DNA from: Diatrype stigma
Taxonomy: Eukaryota; Ascomycota; Sordariomycetes; Xylariales; Diatrypaceae
Length of the DNA: 64,000 nt
Reading direction: 5' to 3'
Assembly: GCA_022225965.2 (NCBI GenBank)
Contig: JAKJXP020000014.1
Location: 434,001 to 498,000 of the forward strand
The notes beneath the pieces were generated by a model. The model saw only the letters and a program-made list of their open reading frames with translations, made no database searches and was not told the origin of the DNA. The translations under genes were made by a program, and so were the position numbers. Below, one piece after another: positions 1 to 12,158 of this stretch. Each line of letters opens with the position of its first letter. Position 1 is the first letter of the stretch.

Positions 1-334
1 CTTTCTAGAGCCATACTTCATACTTGGATCATAATCATAAATACCCGTTGTGGTTATCTTGGTTAGTGGCGCCTTCTAAGGAATGGCCCGCATGCGGCAC
101 CTACTGAGCTCCTCACAGGCCTGAACAGCCTTAACTAAGCGCCCGCCCACTCCCCCACCAATCGATATCGTAGCGTGAACGGTGTGGAATGGGAAGGTAG
201 TTAAGTAAGTAATTCGTAAAGTAGATAGTCGGAGTTAGTTATCTAAACCTTGATTCTAAACCTTGATATCGTCCGTCTCATACCAATCTCAACCACCCCC
301 TTCACAAACAAACAAACAAACAAACAAGCAAGCC
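1..334. other. Intergenic / 5' leader region
   Basis: No coding region is seen. The last part is the leader of the cytidine deaminase gene and includes a (CAAA)n tract at about 303-327 directly before the start codon. Confidence 0.6.
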
Positions 335-984
335 ATGGCCTCCTCACCACCACCCAATTTCACCACCTTCTCCAGCGGCGACCCCAAGGCGGTCGAGGCG
401 GCGTGCCAGGAGCACGGGCTCACGAGCGCCGAGTTCAAGGAGCTGCACGAGCGCTGCGTCGCGGCCAAGGCGACCGCCTACTGCCCCTACAGCCGGTTCC
501 GGGTCGGCGCGACCGCCATCTCCGTCGACGGCTTCTACTTCAACGGCGCCAACGTCGAGAACGCGTCCTACCCCGTGGGCACGTGCGCCGAGCGCGTCGC
601 CCTCGGCAAGGCCGCGACCGAGGGCTACCGGAAGATCAAGGCCGTGGCCGTGGCTACGGATATCTCCCCGCCGGCCAGCCCTTGTGAGTTGCGATGGCCC
701 CGATACAACTGCGGCGATTGGCGTGGCTAATGTGTGCATTGATTGGTAGGCGGGATGTGTCGCCAGTTCATCCGGGAGTTCGCCTCGCTAAAGTCTCCCA
801 TCATTATGTTCGACAGGGACGACAATTTTGTAGTCGCGAGGCTCGAGGAGGTAAGTCGGGCTGGATGGATCATCCGCATGAGCCGTTCTCAAAAAGACGC
901 TTTGCTTACACTAGTCAATAGCTACTACCGATGTCTTTCGGACCCGAGGCACTTCCGCCGCCGCCTGGGCAGGCCGCTCAATAG
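335..984 (+). CDS. CDD1: Cytidine deaminase (small tetrameric type)
   Basis: Hydrolytic deamination of cytidine/deoxycytidine to uridine in pyrimidine salvage; cytosolic. Exons 335-683, 750-850 and 922-984 join in frame to 170 aa, a usual length for the zinc-dependent homotetrameric family. The motif NVENASYPVGTCAER carries zinc ligand Cys84 and catalytic Glu86. The second zinc motif PCGMC (Cys117, Cys120) is created exactly across the first splice junction, which supports that intron. The C-terminus after intron 2 reads LLPMSFGPEAL, typical of the family; the alternative acceptor at 914 destroys this motif. The start is the first ATG after a CAAACAAAC leader. Codons in exon 1 are very GC-rich at third positions. 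The join is by eye, but the family assignment is firm. Confidence 0.95.
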
Positions 985-2701
985 GTAGATCCGTCCGGCG
1001 TATGTAGCTGGGCTTGCTTTTTCGGGTTTAGGGGCGGAAGTGAAGGTTAGAGACAAAGCCGCTGTGATGGTCATGTTCTAGACTACGAGTAGTGTTCAGC
1101 CGAGACAGGGGTGAATGGTTAAGTAATGTATGTATTCCCGGTACAGATCTACGATTGGTCCAGATCTAGAAAATACATAGTATGCGTTGTGACAACATCA
1201 TGGCTTGACTACGACGTAGCCCCCTATCGCCGCCTGTTATGTCACTTATAGCACCTCCTCCCCTCCTGAGCCATCCTTTGATTGGCTGTGCTGTCTTTTC
1301 TCTCACATGTTCGAGCTATGAGCTGGCTATACTACCACTCGGCGGCATTATACTCTATTACTTCATACTTAAGCTATTGGTCGTGCACTACTCACTTATC
1401 ACGCAATTCGACATTTAGCCCTAGGGGATCAAGGCCGTTTTTTCCTCGCGGACGGGCCGGTTCACCGGCTGCTTGGTAGAGCGTAGGTAACCAGGTAAAT
1501 ATTGTGGCACTGCGGGGAAAGCTAGCGTGGGATTTGGGGTAGATTTCGCTTTGGGGATCGCTGCCCCGTATTATCGGTATATGAAGTAATCATACTCGTA
1601 TTTTATATATATTTTATATACTGGGAACTTACTTAATACACGATTCAGGGGAGGCTTTGACTGATTATCGAAGCCACATATCAACACGCGCTACAAAGCG
1701 ACGGCCCCCAAAGTGACCATTCAGAAGAAAACAAGAGACCATATCTGTTAGCTACTTGGCTACTTCGTACTTAACTACATAAACAATCGAGTATCCGAGC
1801 TTCAGGAGATGCCTATCCCCGGAGACCTTCCTCACACAAATAAAGGCTGTCTTCACCACAAGATGGTAATATCAACCGGGGTCGGCGCATGAGTCCCGCG
1901 TCTGGCTAGCTTTCTTGAATGCTGTATGCGCACCACTAAGACAAGTCGCCGGCGAGGATTTCGCTCTCCAGATTTCTCCAGGTTCACTATCACTAGTCCG
2001 AACTTGGGGCTCTCCGCACTGCCCAGGCAATTTCCCCATGGCAAACTGTTAGGCTAGCCTGTGGGGAGGGCGTTGAAAGGCCTGGCTGGGCTCATAAGCT
2101 TGTTTTGTTGGTGAGCCTTGGAATCGCCTAGGTAGCATCGAGTAGCCGCATGAGTTTCGTCTCTGCATGTTCTGCATGCATGTTGCACTCCCATGTTCAT
2201 AATGAAGAGCCATATGCGCCAAGGGTGGTATTTACCACCTAGCCCGATCAGCGAGCTGAGGCCGTCCATCCCCGGCCAGCCAGCCCAAGAGGTCAGTTTC
2301 CACCTATAGCAAGCTTGCGCGACAGGTCCGGGACCATGCAGACTCTCTCTTGTTGTTGGAAAGCCTGCCTCGTTCGGGACCGCCCCTGGCGAATCATCGT
2401 GGAGAGGTTCTAGACCAATGTGCTCGACCAACGGCAACCCTGTCAGCTCGGGTCCCAGTGGCCCAGCAGCGCGAGATGGGAGGTTCTCCGCAGATTGTGT
2501 CTCGTGTAGGACGGAGGCGATGTAACGGGGATATAGCCTTATATAGTGGGTTATGGCCAATCTCATATATATGCCAATGCGCTGTCCGACCCTTCGCGAT
2601 TCCGCCTCGTGGTGCCATTCAACTCTTGCACCCCTGACAGTTCCTCTCTGTTGGCCGAATACTCCAGAGATAAGAAGATTAAGGGGGAGAAAGGGAGCAC
2701 C
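985..2701. other. Intergenic, no gene seen
   Basis: About 1.7 kb with only short, uninformative open frames on both strands. It holds the 3' region of the deaminase gene, an AT-rich patch near 1,600-1,625, and the 5' region of the sugar transporter. Confidence 0.55.
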
Positions 2702-3171
2702 ATGGCGCGCCTTCCAAAGATCAGTAAGCTAACTACGCCTGTCTGAACGCTGTCTGCCGTTGCGCTAATGTCTCGAAGCGAATACCTACTTCGTGGCTAT
2801 GATTGCCACGGTGGGAGGTATGTTGTTCGGCTTCGATATCTCGTCCATGGCTGCCATCGTCACGTCCGAGCAGTATATCACCTACTGTAAGCAAGTCTAG
2901 TAGTAATATCCCATGCCATTGCTTCCCCTGGCTAGTTCTCTTTGAGGAATACTCGAAGGGGCATGTTCAGGGGAACTAAGCTCCCACCCAACTCCTATTC
3001 GTTAGATATTTGTAAGAAATCAGATTGCTGACTTTTGATGTAGTCAACAACCCGTCGGGCACCAGACAAGGGGCAATCGGCTCAGCCCTTGCTGCCGGGT
3101 CCGTAGTCGGGAGTCTGATGGCCGGCCCTATTTCCGATAGGTTTGGCCGTCGCGATAGGTACAAGCCGACC

Positions 3172-3209
<38 letters not shown>

Positions 3210-4908
3210 GAGCCGCTACGGTTGAACTTGAGCACACGAGAGATCCTAATAGAACAAAAGTATCGCTTTTGCTTGCCTCTGGTGGCTCGTGGGCACAGCG
3301 GTGCAGGTCTCTACCAATGGTGTTGGTTCTTTGATTGCTGGTCGCGTCCTGAACGGCGTCTGCGTCGGGATCACTTCTTCCCAAGTCCCCGTCTATCTCG
3401 CGGAGATCGCAAAGCGTGTAAGTTCACCACCTCCTGCCACCTACTTGCGTGCAGCGAAGCTGACATCTGCAGGAATCACGAGGTCGTATCATCCGTAAGT
3501 AAACTTGTTATTTCTTCTTTTAGTGTCCATATAAACATGATTGCTGATTCTAGGATGTGATGCTATTTATAGTCATTCAGCAACTTGCCATTGAATGGGG
3601 CATCCTCATCATGTACTTCATTGGCTACGGCTGCACCAAAATCCAGGGCGACGCTTCCTTCCGGACAGCCTGGGGAGTGCAATTCATCCCTTGCGTCTGC
3701 CTCATGATCGGCCTGCCTTTCCTCCCCCGGTCTCCCAGGTGGCTCGCCAAGGTCGGCCGCGAGGAGGAGGCCATACAGACCCTGGCTGATATACAGGCCG
3801 GCGGCAACAAGGACGATCCTCTGGTTATTGCCGAGTGGGAGGAAATCCACACGGTGCTCGTTGCCGAGCGCCAAGCCGTGCAAGGCTGGAGGAAATTCGT
3901 CATCAATGGCATGTGGAAGCGGACGTTGGCTGGCATGAGTGTCCAGGCGTGGCAGGTAAGAACCCCCGTTCTAAACTCACCGACAGGAGCAGATGCTTAC
4001 GCCCTCTTCAGCAAATGAGCGGTGCCAATGTCATGATCTACTACATGCCTTACGTCTTCTTGATGGCTGGGCTCCAGGGTGATGTCAACCTGATCTCCTC
4101 CGGCGTCCAATATGCGCTGTTCATTGCGTGAGTAAACTGTCTACCTACCTACCTACCTACCTACCTACCTACCTACCTACCTACAAACTATTGTTCTTCC
4201 CCACGTGAAGCTCTAGCTAATCATGTGACCCCGCTTAGGTTCACGACCGTCATGTTCTTCTTCATCGATAAAACAGGCCGGAGAACGCTGCTGATCTGGG
4301 GTTCCATCGGCATGGCGATATGCCACTTCGTCGTCGGCGGGCTCCTAGACGGCTACGGCCGCGACGTGCCGGGCGGGGTCGCCGACAACGCCAACGTGGT
4401 GATCGAGGTGACGGGCTCGGCGGCGCACGCGGTGATCGCGTTCAGCTACCTGATCATCATCGTGTACGCGCTCACGCTGGCGCCGGTGGCGTGGATCTAC
4501 GCGGCCGAGGTGTGGTCGCTCGGGACGCGGGCGACGGGCATGTCGCTGGCGGCGGTGGCCAACTGGCTGTTCAACTTCGCGCTGGGCATGTTCACGCCGC
4601 CGGCGCTGCTCAGCATCAAGGGCAACATCTTCGTCGTCTTCGGCGTGCTCTGCCTCGCCTCCGCCGCCCAGGCCTTCCTCACCTACCCGGAGACCTGCGG
4701 CAAGACCATCGAGGAGGTCGAGCCCCTCTTCGCCCGCGGCGCCGTCCCCGCCTGGCGCACCCGCAAGGGCGGCTCCCGCCTCGAGGCCGAGATCCAGGCC
4801 GTGCTCGAGCGCAAGGAGCGCGGAGAGGACGTCCACGCCGTCGTCAACGTCAACGTCGATCCGGAGAAGTCGGCCGTCGCTGCTGCCCCTGCTACGGAGC
4901 ACGTCTAG
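2702..4908 (+). CDS. MFS sugar transporter
   Basis: Plasma-membrane hexose/sugar:proton symporter of the major facilitator superfamily. Eight exons (2702-2723, 2779-2886, 3044-3158, 3261-3417, 3473-3494, 3573-3955, 4012-4127, 4239-4908) join in frame to 530 aa, the normal 12-TM length. Signature motifs appear in order: GGMLFGFD in TM1, DRFGRRD in loop 2-3 (the last residue before an intron), ESRGR after TM4, PRSPRWL before the central loop, QQMSGANVMIYY in TM7 (formed across a junction), DKTGRR in loop 8-9 and PETCGKTIEEVEPLF after TM12. Exons 1 and 5 are only 22 nt each. Intron 3 contains 33 consecutive C and intron 7 contains (CTAC)11. The last exon is much richer in G/C-ending codons than the others. 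Substrate cannot be told; glucose or another hexose is likely. Confidence 0.93.
3173..3205 (+). repeat. Poly-C tract (C33) in intron
   Basis: An uninterrupted run of 33 C lies within the 102-bp third intron of the sugar transporter gene. Confidence 0.95.
4141..4184 (+). repeat. (CTAC)11 microsatellite in intron
   Basis: Eleven perfect CTAC units just after the donor of the seventh intron of the sugar transporter gene. Confidence 0.95.
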
Positions 4909-5907
4909 TCGCCGCAGCGGCCCTTCTGTTTCCATATTTATCTTGAACTGGTGGCGGAGTGGTCTATCTAACTGATAATTATGCCCGGTTTACTTGGTGA
5001 GGAGGATGCCCCCCGATTTCTAAGACATACAGCAGACATGGGGGATACGGCAGAAGGGGGTGTCTTGCTACTTGAAGCTGCTAATCCTGCGCTATGAATA
5101 CCATCGAAAATTTTAAGCCAATATCATCATGAAACGGCTCAAAACACCATAGATTAGGTAGCAACATGTCTGTTTTTAGAGGTTCTTATCAAACCGAGAA
5201 AGACCCTGGTTTGAACCTTTAGAAGTCTTGGAGTAGTTACATCCACTAGCTCAAGATCTACTGGAGTGAAAAACAGTTCATGAAGATTTGATACCGATAA
5301 CAATGCCCCTTTATGCCCCTTTATGGGGGTTATTGCCCAGATGCTACCAGATACTGTCAACTTTGCTACAGGTACATATGCTACCTATGAAGTACTGCAC
5401 TTATAACGATATCACGCCTATAGAGGGTTATATTGGAATAAAGGTCTAGGCATGTATAACACAACTGTTGACTATCCTAAATTGGTTAGCGAGATTAGTG
5501 GCACATTAGCGTCTGCCCGATATCATCTTTGATAACCGTGTTACAGACATCCCTGTCTATGTACATACCAGGTAGTTGGTCCCTGTTCACCTGTTCACAT
5601 CATGGGTTACGAATTACTACCGGGTATTTCCAATCGAAAACAACAATTGAAGAATTTAAACCTCGTGCCACACGTTCCGAGTAGCACCTCTACACATTCA
5701 CCATCTGCAATACCAGCCCTGCCGATTCACCCTTCAGGGATGTAACGAGCAAGGAGGAGGGAATATTTGGTGTCGATGAAGATTCACTTCTTGCGCCAGT
5801 GAAGTCCGTTACTTCCCCTTCCCGGCTTCCAGTCCGCTTCACCTTTCGCGAAACTCCAACTCCAACAATCCAGCGCCTCGAACCGGTTACTCAATTGTTT
5901 CGCCGAA
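4909..5907. other. Intergenic, no gene seen
   Basis: About 1 kb. The middle (5,050-5,650) is somewhat AT-rich and may be old repeat DNA, but no domain or terminal repeat is recognisable. The right end is the leader of the ELMO gene. Confidence 0.5.
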
Positions 5908-8076
5908 ATGGACCAGGCCGACATCCCAGCGCTCCTGACGCGCTTGACTAGCGACGAGGATGCTGTGAGAAAAATGGCCGTATTCAAACTTCAGTCTTCC
6001 ATCAATGATCCGTCCTTTGCCGACGTTTTCATCTCTACCGGCGGTCTGCTGATCTTGCGCCGACTGATCATGGGCACCAGCGGTAATACATTAGCCTACT
6101 CACTACAGAGCCTGACCCGACTGCTTGAAGTTGATATGGGCTGGGACATTTTCGAGGGCCCGGGCGCAGCTGATCTTATCGAGCATATCGTTGAACTGAT
6201 CGTTACAAACCCTCTTGTCAATATACTTCGAGGTGCTATGTCGATCCTAGTGGCAATTGTCAGCCATTCGCAGTCAACACCCCGAAGCCCTTTACGAACA
6301 CCTGGAACCTTCGGTTTCCGCGCTCTGAAACCCGCCGTCGCCGTCTACCCTTCGTTCTTCGAGCTAGTCATTCAACAACTGGAATCTGCAGACCACGCAT
6401 TATGTGCCAATGCACTAATGCTCATAAACGCGCTGGTCAGAGATGCTGTGTCGAGCGACCCGGTCAAGGACAGCAATGGGAAGACGTCCAATACAATTGA
6501 CGACTGGCCAAAGTTCGTCAAAAGATTGCAAGATCTAGGATTAATCAGGGCTGTCTTTAATCTGATGCAGAGCTCAGCACTGCAAGACCTAGCCCATCCG
6601 CTATTGGAGTTTCAGTCTCTTACTAAGGTGCTGCTCCATAAGTGGAAGCAGGTACGGGTCGACCTAGAACGACCAGAACATAGGAGAGCATTGAAAGGCC
6701 TTCATCTCGCTAGTGCCCCGACCAGAGACTTCGTAAACGGAACTGGAGGATCTATAGGAAGACTGGCGGAACTCCAAGAGAGTGGCAAGAAGGGAAGCAG
6801 GAAGCACAATCCCGAGAAGTGGAGAAGATTAGGGTTCGAAACCGAAAGCCCAGCCAGCGAGTTCGACCAGGCTGGTTTTCTAGGTATGATGGATTTGACC
6901 GACTTCGTGCGCAAGAACGAGGATACCTTTCAGAAACTACTCCTGGAACAGTCGACCAAGCCTTTACAGGACCGGTGCCCTATCGCTCGGGCTAGTCTTG
7001 CTGTCACCTTGATCCTGTACGATCACTTCGACTGCGACAAGACGGACATGGAGGACTTGAGAGGGTATCAACTATCAGACGGGAAGCAAGTCGACAAACT
7101 GTACCGTCCGCTCCTCTTGCAATGGACAAAATTGCACACCGCAGGTCTCTATGCATTCTTCAGGCTGTGGAAAGCAACTGGTGCAGAGCAATGGGATTTC
7201 GATAAAGTGGCAGAACTCGTACGGATACTCATAGACCAAGTTGTCGGCCAAGCCGGACGCGGTAAGGACGTGGTGGAGGTCGAGGAGGACCTACTCGAGT
7301 ACGATTGTGGACGCTTGCGCGAGCTCCAAATGGAGCTCTTGGAGCTTTCCTTTGAGGACCGATGGGGACATTACCTCTTGCAAGCGCGGAGCGACCTAAG
7401 CCAGGAGTCCCTCACGTTCATCAAGGAACAGCGCATACGATGTTTGTTGCGTGGTTCCTGGTTTCAGAAACCAGCACCGCGAACAGACAGCCGGGCTGGA
7501 AGCTCCCAAACCCGCCGGGCTGCAGACGGCACACTATGGAGATATGCCAAGCTGTCACACAATCGACGATATCTGCATTATGCCGACTTTGCTCTCAGGA
7601 CGGGTAAAGATCCGACTTTGGAGTCATTAGGCGAGAAAATCGACTTGAGGACGATTAGCTCTGTTGTCTCCAACGTGACGGCACCTAACGAGGATGAGAA
7701 GAGTAAGCCGTCCGAGTCGCCTCAGACGCCGTCGGCTCCGCCTCCCTCGAGACATACAACGAAGATCACGATCTACAGCTACGTCAATCCTCAGGAAGCT
7801 CACAACGGGGGCGAAGGAAAGGAAGAGCCATTGCTTACACTGCACCCAATGAACCACACATTGGCGTCAGAATGGCTAGATGGCCTTCTGATGTTACTCG
7901 ACCAGGCACCCATCACAGCAGAAACCCATAAACTGATCAAACTCGTGGAAGACTACGGCTTCAAGATACGCCGCCTCAACTTCCGAACGGATGTAGCATA
8001 CGCTGGGCCGCCAAAGGGTGCGGGAGTCGTGCCCAGCAGAGAGGGTCTCGACGATGATTTCTGGTACGATATTTGA
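5908..8076 (+). CDS. ELMO/CED-12 domain protein
   Basis: Adaptor that in other eukaryotes binds DOCK-family exchange factors to activate Rac GTPase for actin and polarity control. A single uninterrupted frame encodes 722 aa. The N-terminal third is an armadillo-like helical region (from MDQADIPALLTRLTSDEDA). An ELMO-like core follows at about residues 330-500. After it comes a PH-like region beginning near RCLLRGSWFQ and LWRYAKLSHNRRYLHYADF, interrupted by a Ser/Pro-rich loop (SESPQTPSAPPPS), with a C-terminal helix ending in DDDFWYDI. Length and domain order fit fungal ELMO proteins. No intron is needed. Codon usage is more balanced than in the GC3-rich genes nearby. Confidence 0.85.
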   Translation: MDQADIPALLTRLTSDEDAVRKMAVFKLQSSINDPSFADVFISTGGLLILRRLIMGTSGNTLAYSLQSLTRLLEVDMGWDIFEGPGAADLIEHIVELIVTNPLVNILRGAMSILVAIVSHSQSTPRSPLRTPGTFGFRALKPAVAVYPSFFELVIQQLESADHALCANALMLINALVRDAVSSDPVKDSNGKTSNTIDDWPKFVKRLQDLGLIRAVFNLMQSSALQDLAHPLLEFQSLTKVLLHKWKQVRVDLERPEHRRALKGLHLASAPTRDFVNGTGGSIGRLAELQESGKKGSRKHNPEKWRRLGFETESPASEFDQAGFLGMMDLTDFVRKNEDTFQKLLLEQSTKPLQDRCPIARASLAVTLILYDHFDCDKTDMEDLRGYQLSDGKQVDKLYRPLLLQWTKLHTAGLYAFFRLWKATGAEQWDFDKVAELVRILIDQVVGQAGRGKDVVEVEEDLLEYDCGRLRELQMELLELSFEDRWGHYLLQARSDLSQESLTFIKEQRIRCLLRGSWFQKPAPRTDSRAGSSQTRRAADGTLWRYAKLSHNRRYLHYADFALRTGKDPTLESLGEKIDLRTISSVVSNVTAPNEDEKSKPSESPQTPSAPPPSRHTTKITIYSYVNPQEAHNGGEGKEEPLLTLHPMNHTLASEWLDGLLMLLDQAPITAETHKLIKLVEDYGFKIRRLNFRTDVAYAGPPKGAGVVPSREGLDDDFWYDI

Positions 8077-9350
8077 TGTTCTGTGTTGACGCTGGACCTT
8101 GCATGGCCCATACCATTTGATTCCATACCCTATGTACGAGCGAGCCAGTGACGAATGACGAGGGATGCGGAGAGGCATATATATATACCCTGAAATGCAT
8201 GGAGGAAAGCAGACTTGGCTTCTTGTACTATGACCATTAGTCTATACCTGGAAAACTATCCAGGGCTTGGAATTTGTCGACTTTGTATTTTTAGCATTGT
8301 CAGAGTTGCCTCGGCGGCCCTCTTGATCAGTGTCTTTATATCGGAATTGATTGCTTGCAACCGTGAGGCTACAGCCCAACAAAGGCTACACCTTCCGTTA
8401 TTTTTCTCAGCAGGCGATTCGGGACCAATCATAAGAGCGAGTGAATGTGCAGATATGTAGATGTGATGCGAACCTTTAGATTGTTTTATTATTGCCTGGG
8501 GGAGACTTCAAGGCCTTTAACGGGCTCCAGTGGGTACTAACTATTAGTTAGGTGTTAGGTTGGTAAACTGTTCTGACTGTGTGACTGTGCCAACAACCAA
8601 GATTCCGAACTCCGCGAACTTTGAACTTAGAGCGCCCAACGGGGCAGCGAGGGCCAGCAGCGTCCCCGCAACCCCGGCCCACTACCAGGCTGTCAGTGGG
8701 TGTGTCTGGGACTCTGGGCTACCTAGCTGCCCTACACCCTACCTAGCAGCGCCTAGGAGCTCCCCTAACCCCTAGTGGCGGCTGCCCGGCTGTCTTAGCT
8801 GAGTTCACTGTGGTGGTAGCGATGTGTCACCAGTTCACCCTTGTCCTGTCGTATTCTCTAGCCTCTAGACTAACTATACCGCTGAGCGTCTAGTGAGGTG
8901 CCCGTGGTATGTCGTATGTAGGCAGTAGGTACCTAGGTAATCAGGCAGTTCACTAACTGCAGGTGATGGGGTATCTCACGTTGTCATCGTTTCTCCTATC
9001 CTTCTTGTTCTCTTTATCCTCATACTTCGTAACTATAAATCGTTCAGCAGTCATGTTTGCCCTTTAAGCTGGAGGTTATCCTTCCTAGCCCTCTCTTACT
9101 ATACAATCCGGTGCTGTGGAACGTACCTTCATGCAACTACGCTTTCACGCCGCCCGATTGTGAAACCGTAGAACTCAACTTTTTACATCCTAACGTCGAT
9201 CAGCCGACAAGCAGCAGCATTACCTACCATCTCTTACCACACCACGTCGTTCCTTCGTCATCACTTCTTCCCATCCTTTGCCTCCGTTTTCTCCCAGTGT
9301 CTCGAAAAGACGCCCCCCTGCTCTTTATAATTACCCGACTATTGCAGCAG
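8077..9350. other. Intergenic, no gene seen
   Basis: About 1.3 kb between two genes on the same strand. The part upstream of 9,351 is pyrimidine-rich leader sequence; it stays open in the next gene's frame but contains no ATG in that frame. Confidence 0.5.
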
Positions 9351-10667
9351 ATGTCATCGCTGTCTCTATTGCAAGCGACCGTTCCCACTACTATTGCCAT
9401 ACTCCGCGATGCACCAACGGTGATAGCAAGCAGCATCCTATCAGACCCAGCGATCGGCATCGACGCCCCCGCCACCGCTACCACCGCCGCCACCATCACT
9501 ACCACCACCACCACCGCAATAACCATGGCCTCGATGCTAGCGACGAGCGCCTCGTCTCTCGCGACTGCTGCTGCGACTGCGACTGCGACTGCGACTGCGA
9601 CGGCAATGTCCTCCTTTACTGACGATTCCGACGATGGAGGCTCGGGCGAGTGCCGGCTGCTCGGCCCTTTCGCGCTCATCGTACAGACGGCGCTCGGCGG
9701 CCTGGCTCTCTTGTCCCTGGTCTACAAACGCTGGCGGGAGCGCCCCCAGCGGCCCCTCAAGATCTGGTTCTTCGACGTGTCGAAGCAAGTCGTCGGCGCC
9801 TCGCTTGTCCACGTCGCCAATGTCTTCATGTCCATCCTCACTAGCGGCCGGGTTTCCGTTAAGTTGGACCCTGTGCAGGCGGCCCAGAGACTCATGCGGA
9901 GGGACGAGGACGAATTCGTCCCAAATCCCTGCTCGCTCTATTTGCTGAACTTGGGTATTGATGTAAGCACCCCCCTGCATTGATACTTTTAGGGACTATA
10001 AAGGAAGTACGAGCTAACTATGTACAAGACTACTCTCGGCATCCCGATCCTCCTACTTCTACTGAAAGTGGTCACCGGTTTGGTGGCTTATACGTCCTGG
10101 GGCAACCCCCGCGAGTCGATCCAGTCTGGCAACTACGGCCACCCGCCCAATCCCTACTGGTGGCTCAAGCAATCCGTCATCTATTTCTGCGGCCTATTCG
10201 GCATGAAGATATGCGTTCTCATCATCTTCCTCATATTACCTTGGATATCGCGCATTGGCGACTGGGCCCTGAAGTGGACGGAGGGCAACGAGCGCTTGCA
10301 GATCGTCTTCGTCATGATGCTGTTCCCGCTCATCATGAACGCGCTACAATACTACATCATCGACAGCTTCATCAAGCTGAGGGAGACGAATACCCATGAG
10401 CGGTTGCCAACGGAGGATCGGGAAGACCGCGACCCGTTCGACGACGCCCTCGTTGAGAGCGATGACGAGGGTTCCACCAGCGGCGAGAGTAGCGAGAGTG
10501 TGAGGCTAGCGAGAACCAAGTATTTCAAAGGTTCGGGGAGGAGACCCCAGAGGGATGAGCACGAGGAGTACGATCCCGACAGAGATGGCTCAACGACGAT
10601 GGCAAGGCCTGGGAGCAGCCGAGAAAGGGGATCTCTGTTGAATAAAGAGCTCGTCCCTCCCGAGTGA
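9351..10667 (+). CDS. STIMATE/Ypl162c-type vacuolar membrane protein
   Basis: Multi-spanning membrane protein of the family that includes yeast Ypl162c (vacuolar membrane) and animal STIMATE/TMEM110 (ER-plasma membrane junctions). Exons 9351-9962 and 10029-10667 give 416 aa; the join restores the conserved segment IDTTLGIPILLLLLK. At least four hydrophobic segments are visible: LGPFALIVQTALGGLALLSL, LGIPILLLLLKVVTGLVAY, VIYFCGLFGMKICVLIIF and IVFVMMLFPLIMNALQYY. The C-terminal tail is acidic and hydrophilic. The first in-frame ATG gives a long Ala/Thr low-complexity N-terminus encoded partly by (GCGACT)n; ATGs at 9534 or 9606 would remove most of it and are possible real starts. Confidence 0.85.
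9565..9602 (+). repeat. (GCGACT)n hexanucleotide repeat in coding sequence
   Basis: Tandem GCGACT-type hexamers encode an alternating Ala-Thr stretch near the N-terminus of the vacuolar membrane protein. Confidence 0.85.
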
Positions 10668-12158
10668 ACAAGACGGTGTGGATATAAGCTAGTCACTTTG
10701 GATTCTCCTTTTTAGCGCATTCGTTCACCAGAGGGAATAGCCATGGTATTCGTGTTGATGGTATATACGGCGTGGATTAGAAAGAAAAAATGCATCATTC
10801 GTTTGGGTAGCCGGGAGTTCGGCGTACTTCGTATTGGCAAGAATATCAAAATACATACATATTTGCAAATCAAGCTGGATTGAAGTACTCTCCCCTACTT
10901 ACTACCTGCACTAACTTACCTACCTACCTCGAGCAATTTGGCCCCGAAAGTCGACTGAAGAAAACACAAACTCACCGTGCCGCTATTTCCATAAACCTTG
11001 TCGTAGCGCCATAGCCTCTTTTTCATTTTTCATTCCTTTTCTTTTTGCTGGTGGTTCGAAACCTAGCGGGAGCTAACAGACGTCAAGTCGGGGCTAAATT
11101 CCAAACTTTCGTCTGACGGGTTTCCACAGGGGTTCAGTGTAAGTACTATGGTCGTTTCCGATTCGCCCGCGCGAGTTTAGTTAGCACTGGGCGAAGGCGA
11201 AGCACGGACGGACAAGGAGACGACGAACAACAATCGCACGAGAATTGATTCTGGCTTCTGCGGCTCGACAGGGTCAAGAGGTAGTAAAACTGTACATTGG
11301 ATCGCGGGCCCGTAACCCTGGAGATATTATTAGACTTATACGTCAGGTTCTTCTCTTAAGATAACAGTAGAGTAGTCGAGATGAGAGGCATCTATCATCG
11401 TGTATACCTACTTGCTTATAAGAGGCATCGTAATTACTTAAACATTCTAGTTATCAAGCCTTTGTTCCTCCAGGTGGTAGCGCTCCGCCCCTCTATCGTT
11501 ATTATCGCGAGTTCTTCATGCCCATGTTTACTCAACCCTTAATTCCAACTCATGAATTATGATTTGTAGCTTCGTGGAAGGCAACTGTTATGTTCGGCAT
11601 AGTAAGCATATCATATCTAGTAAACTGCCACCATGTTCCAATGTATCTTGTCAAGGCTAGAGAGCCGCCGCCACCGCCATATATGCCATTTTCGACAATT
11701 GAAATATATACAGGGACATACTGTAGCAGGCTGGACAGGCGATGGCACGGCGCGCCGCCTACTTTGACGGTGCTCTGTCGGGTGACGTATAGCTCCAACG
11801 ACACCCCCTTCCGCGCCGCGGGTTTTCAGCAATACTCAGAACTATGCTGAGAACATATCCGTCCCGTAGTCTCAAAACTGGTCGGGATACGGATGTCGAG
11901 CCTTGAAGTCGTCGCTTCGCATCTCGACGGAAAGAAGAAAAGAAAAAAAAGCTGTTTGCACATGTCCGAGTGATAACTAGTGTATGATTGACTTAACTTA
12001 CACAATGCAACACAGCATATGTTTGTTTCATAAGCCCGAATTCGATGGGGGCGGCCTTGTCGACGTGGTCGAGGAGGATGTCATACCCAGTGGATGTCGT
12101 ACCTGGTTGTCGATCTAGGACTTTGAGGTTGCATGCGCCACTTTACCCATCTGGTCTA
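10668..12158. other. Intergenic flank of the transposon nest
   Basis: About 1.5 kb of normal base composition up to the TA at 12,157-12,158 that borders the pogo-type element. No gene or domain is recognised on either strand. Confidence 0.5.

Noticed and set aside
5154..5360. Minus-strand 68-codon frame in an AT-richer patch
   Set aside because: No motif, no neighbouring coding evidence; not enough to call a pseudogene.
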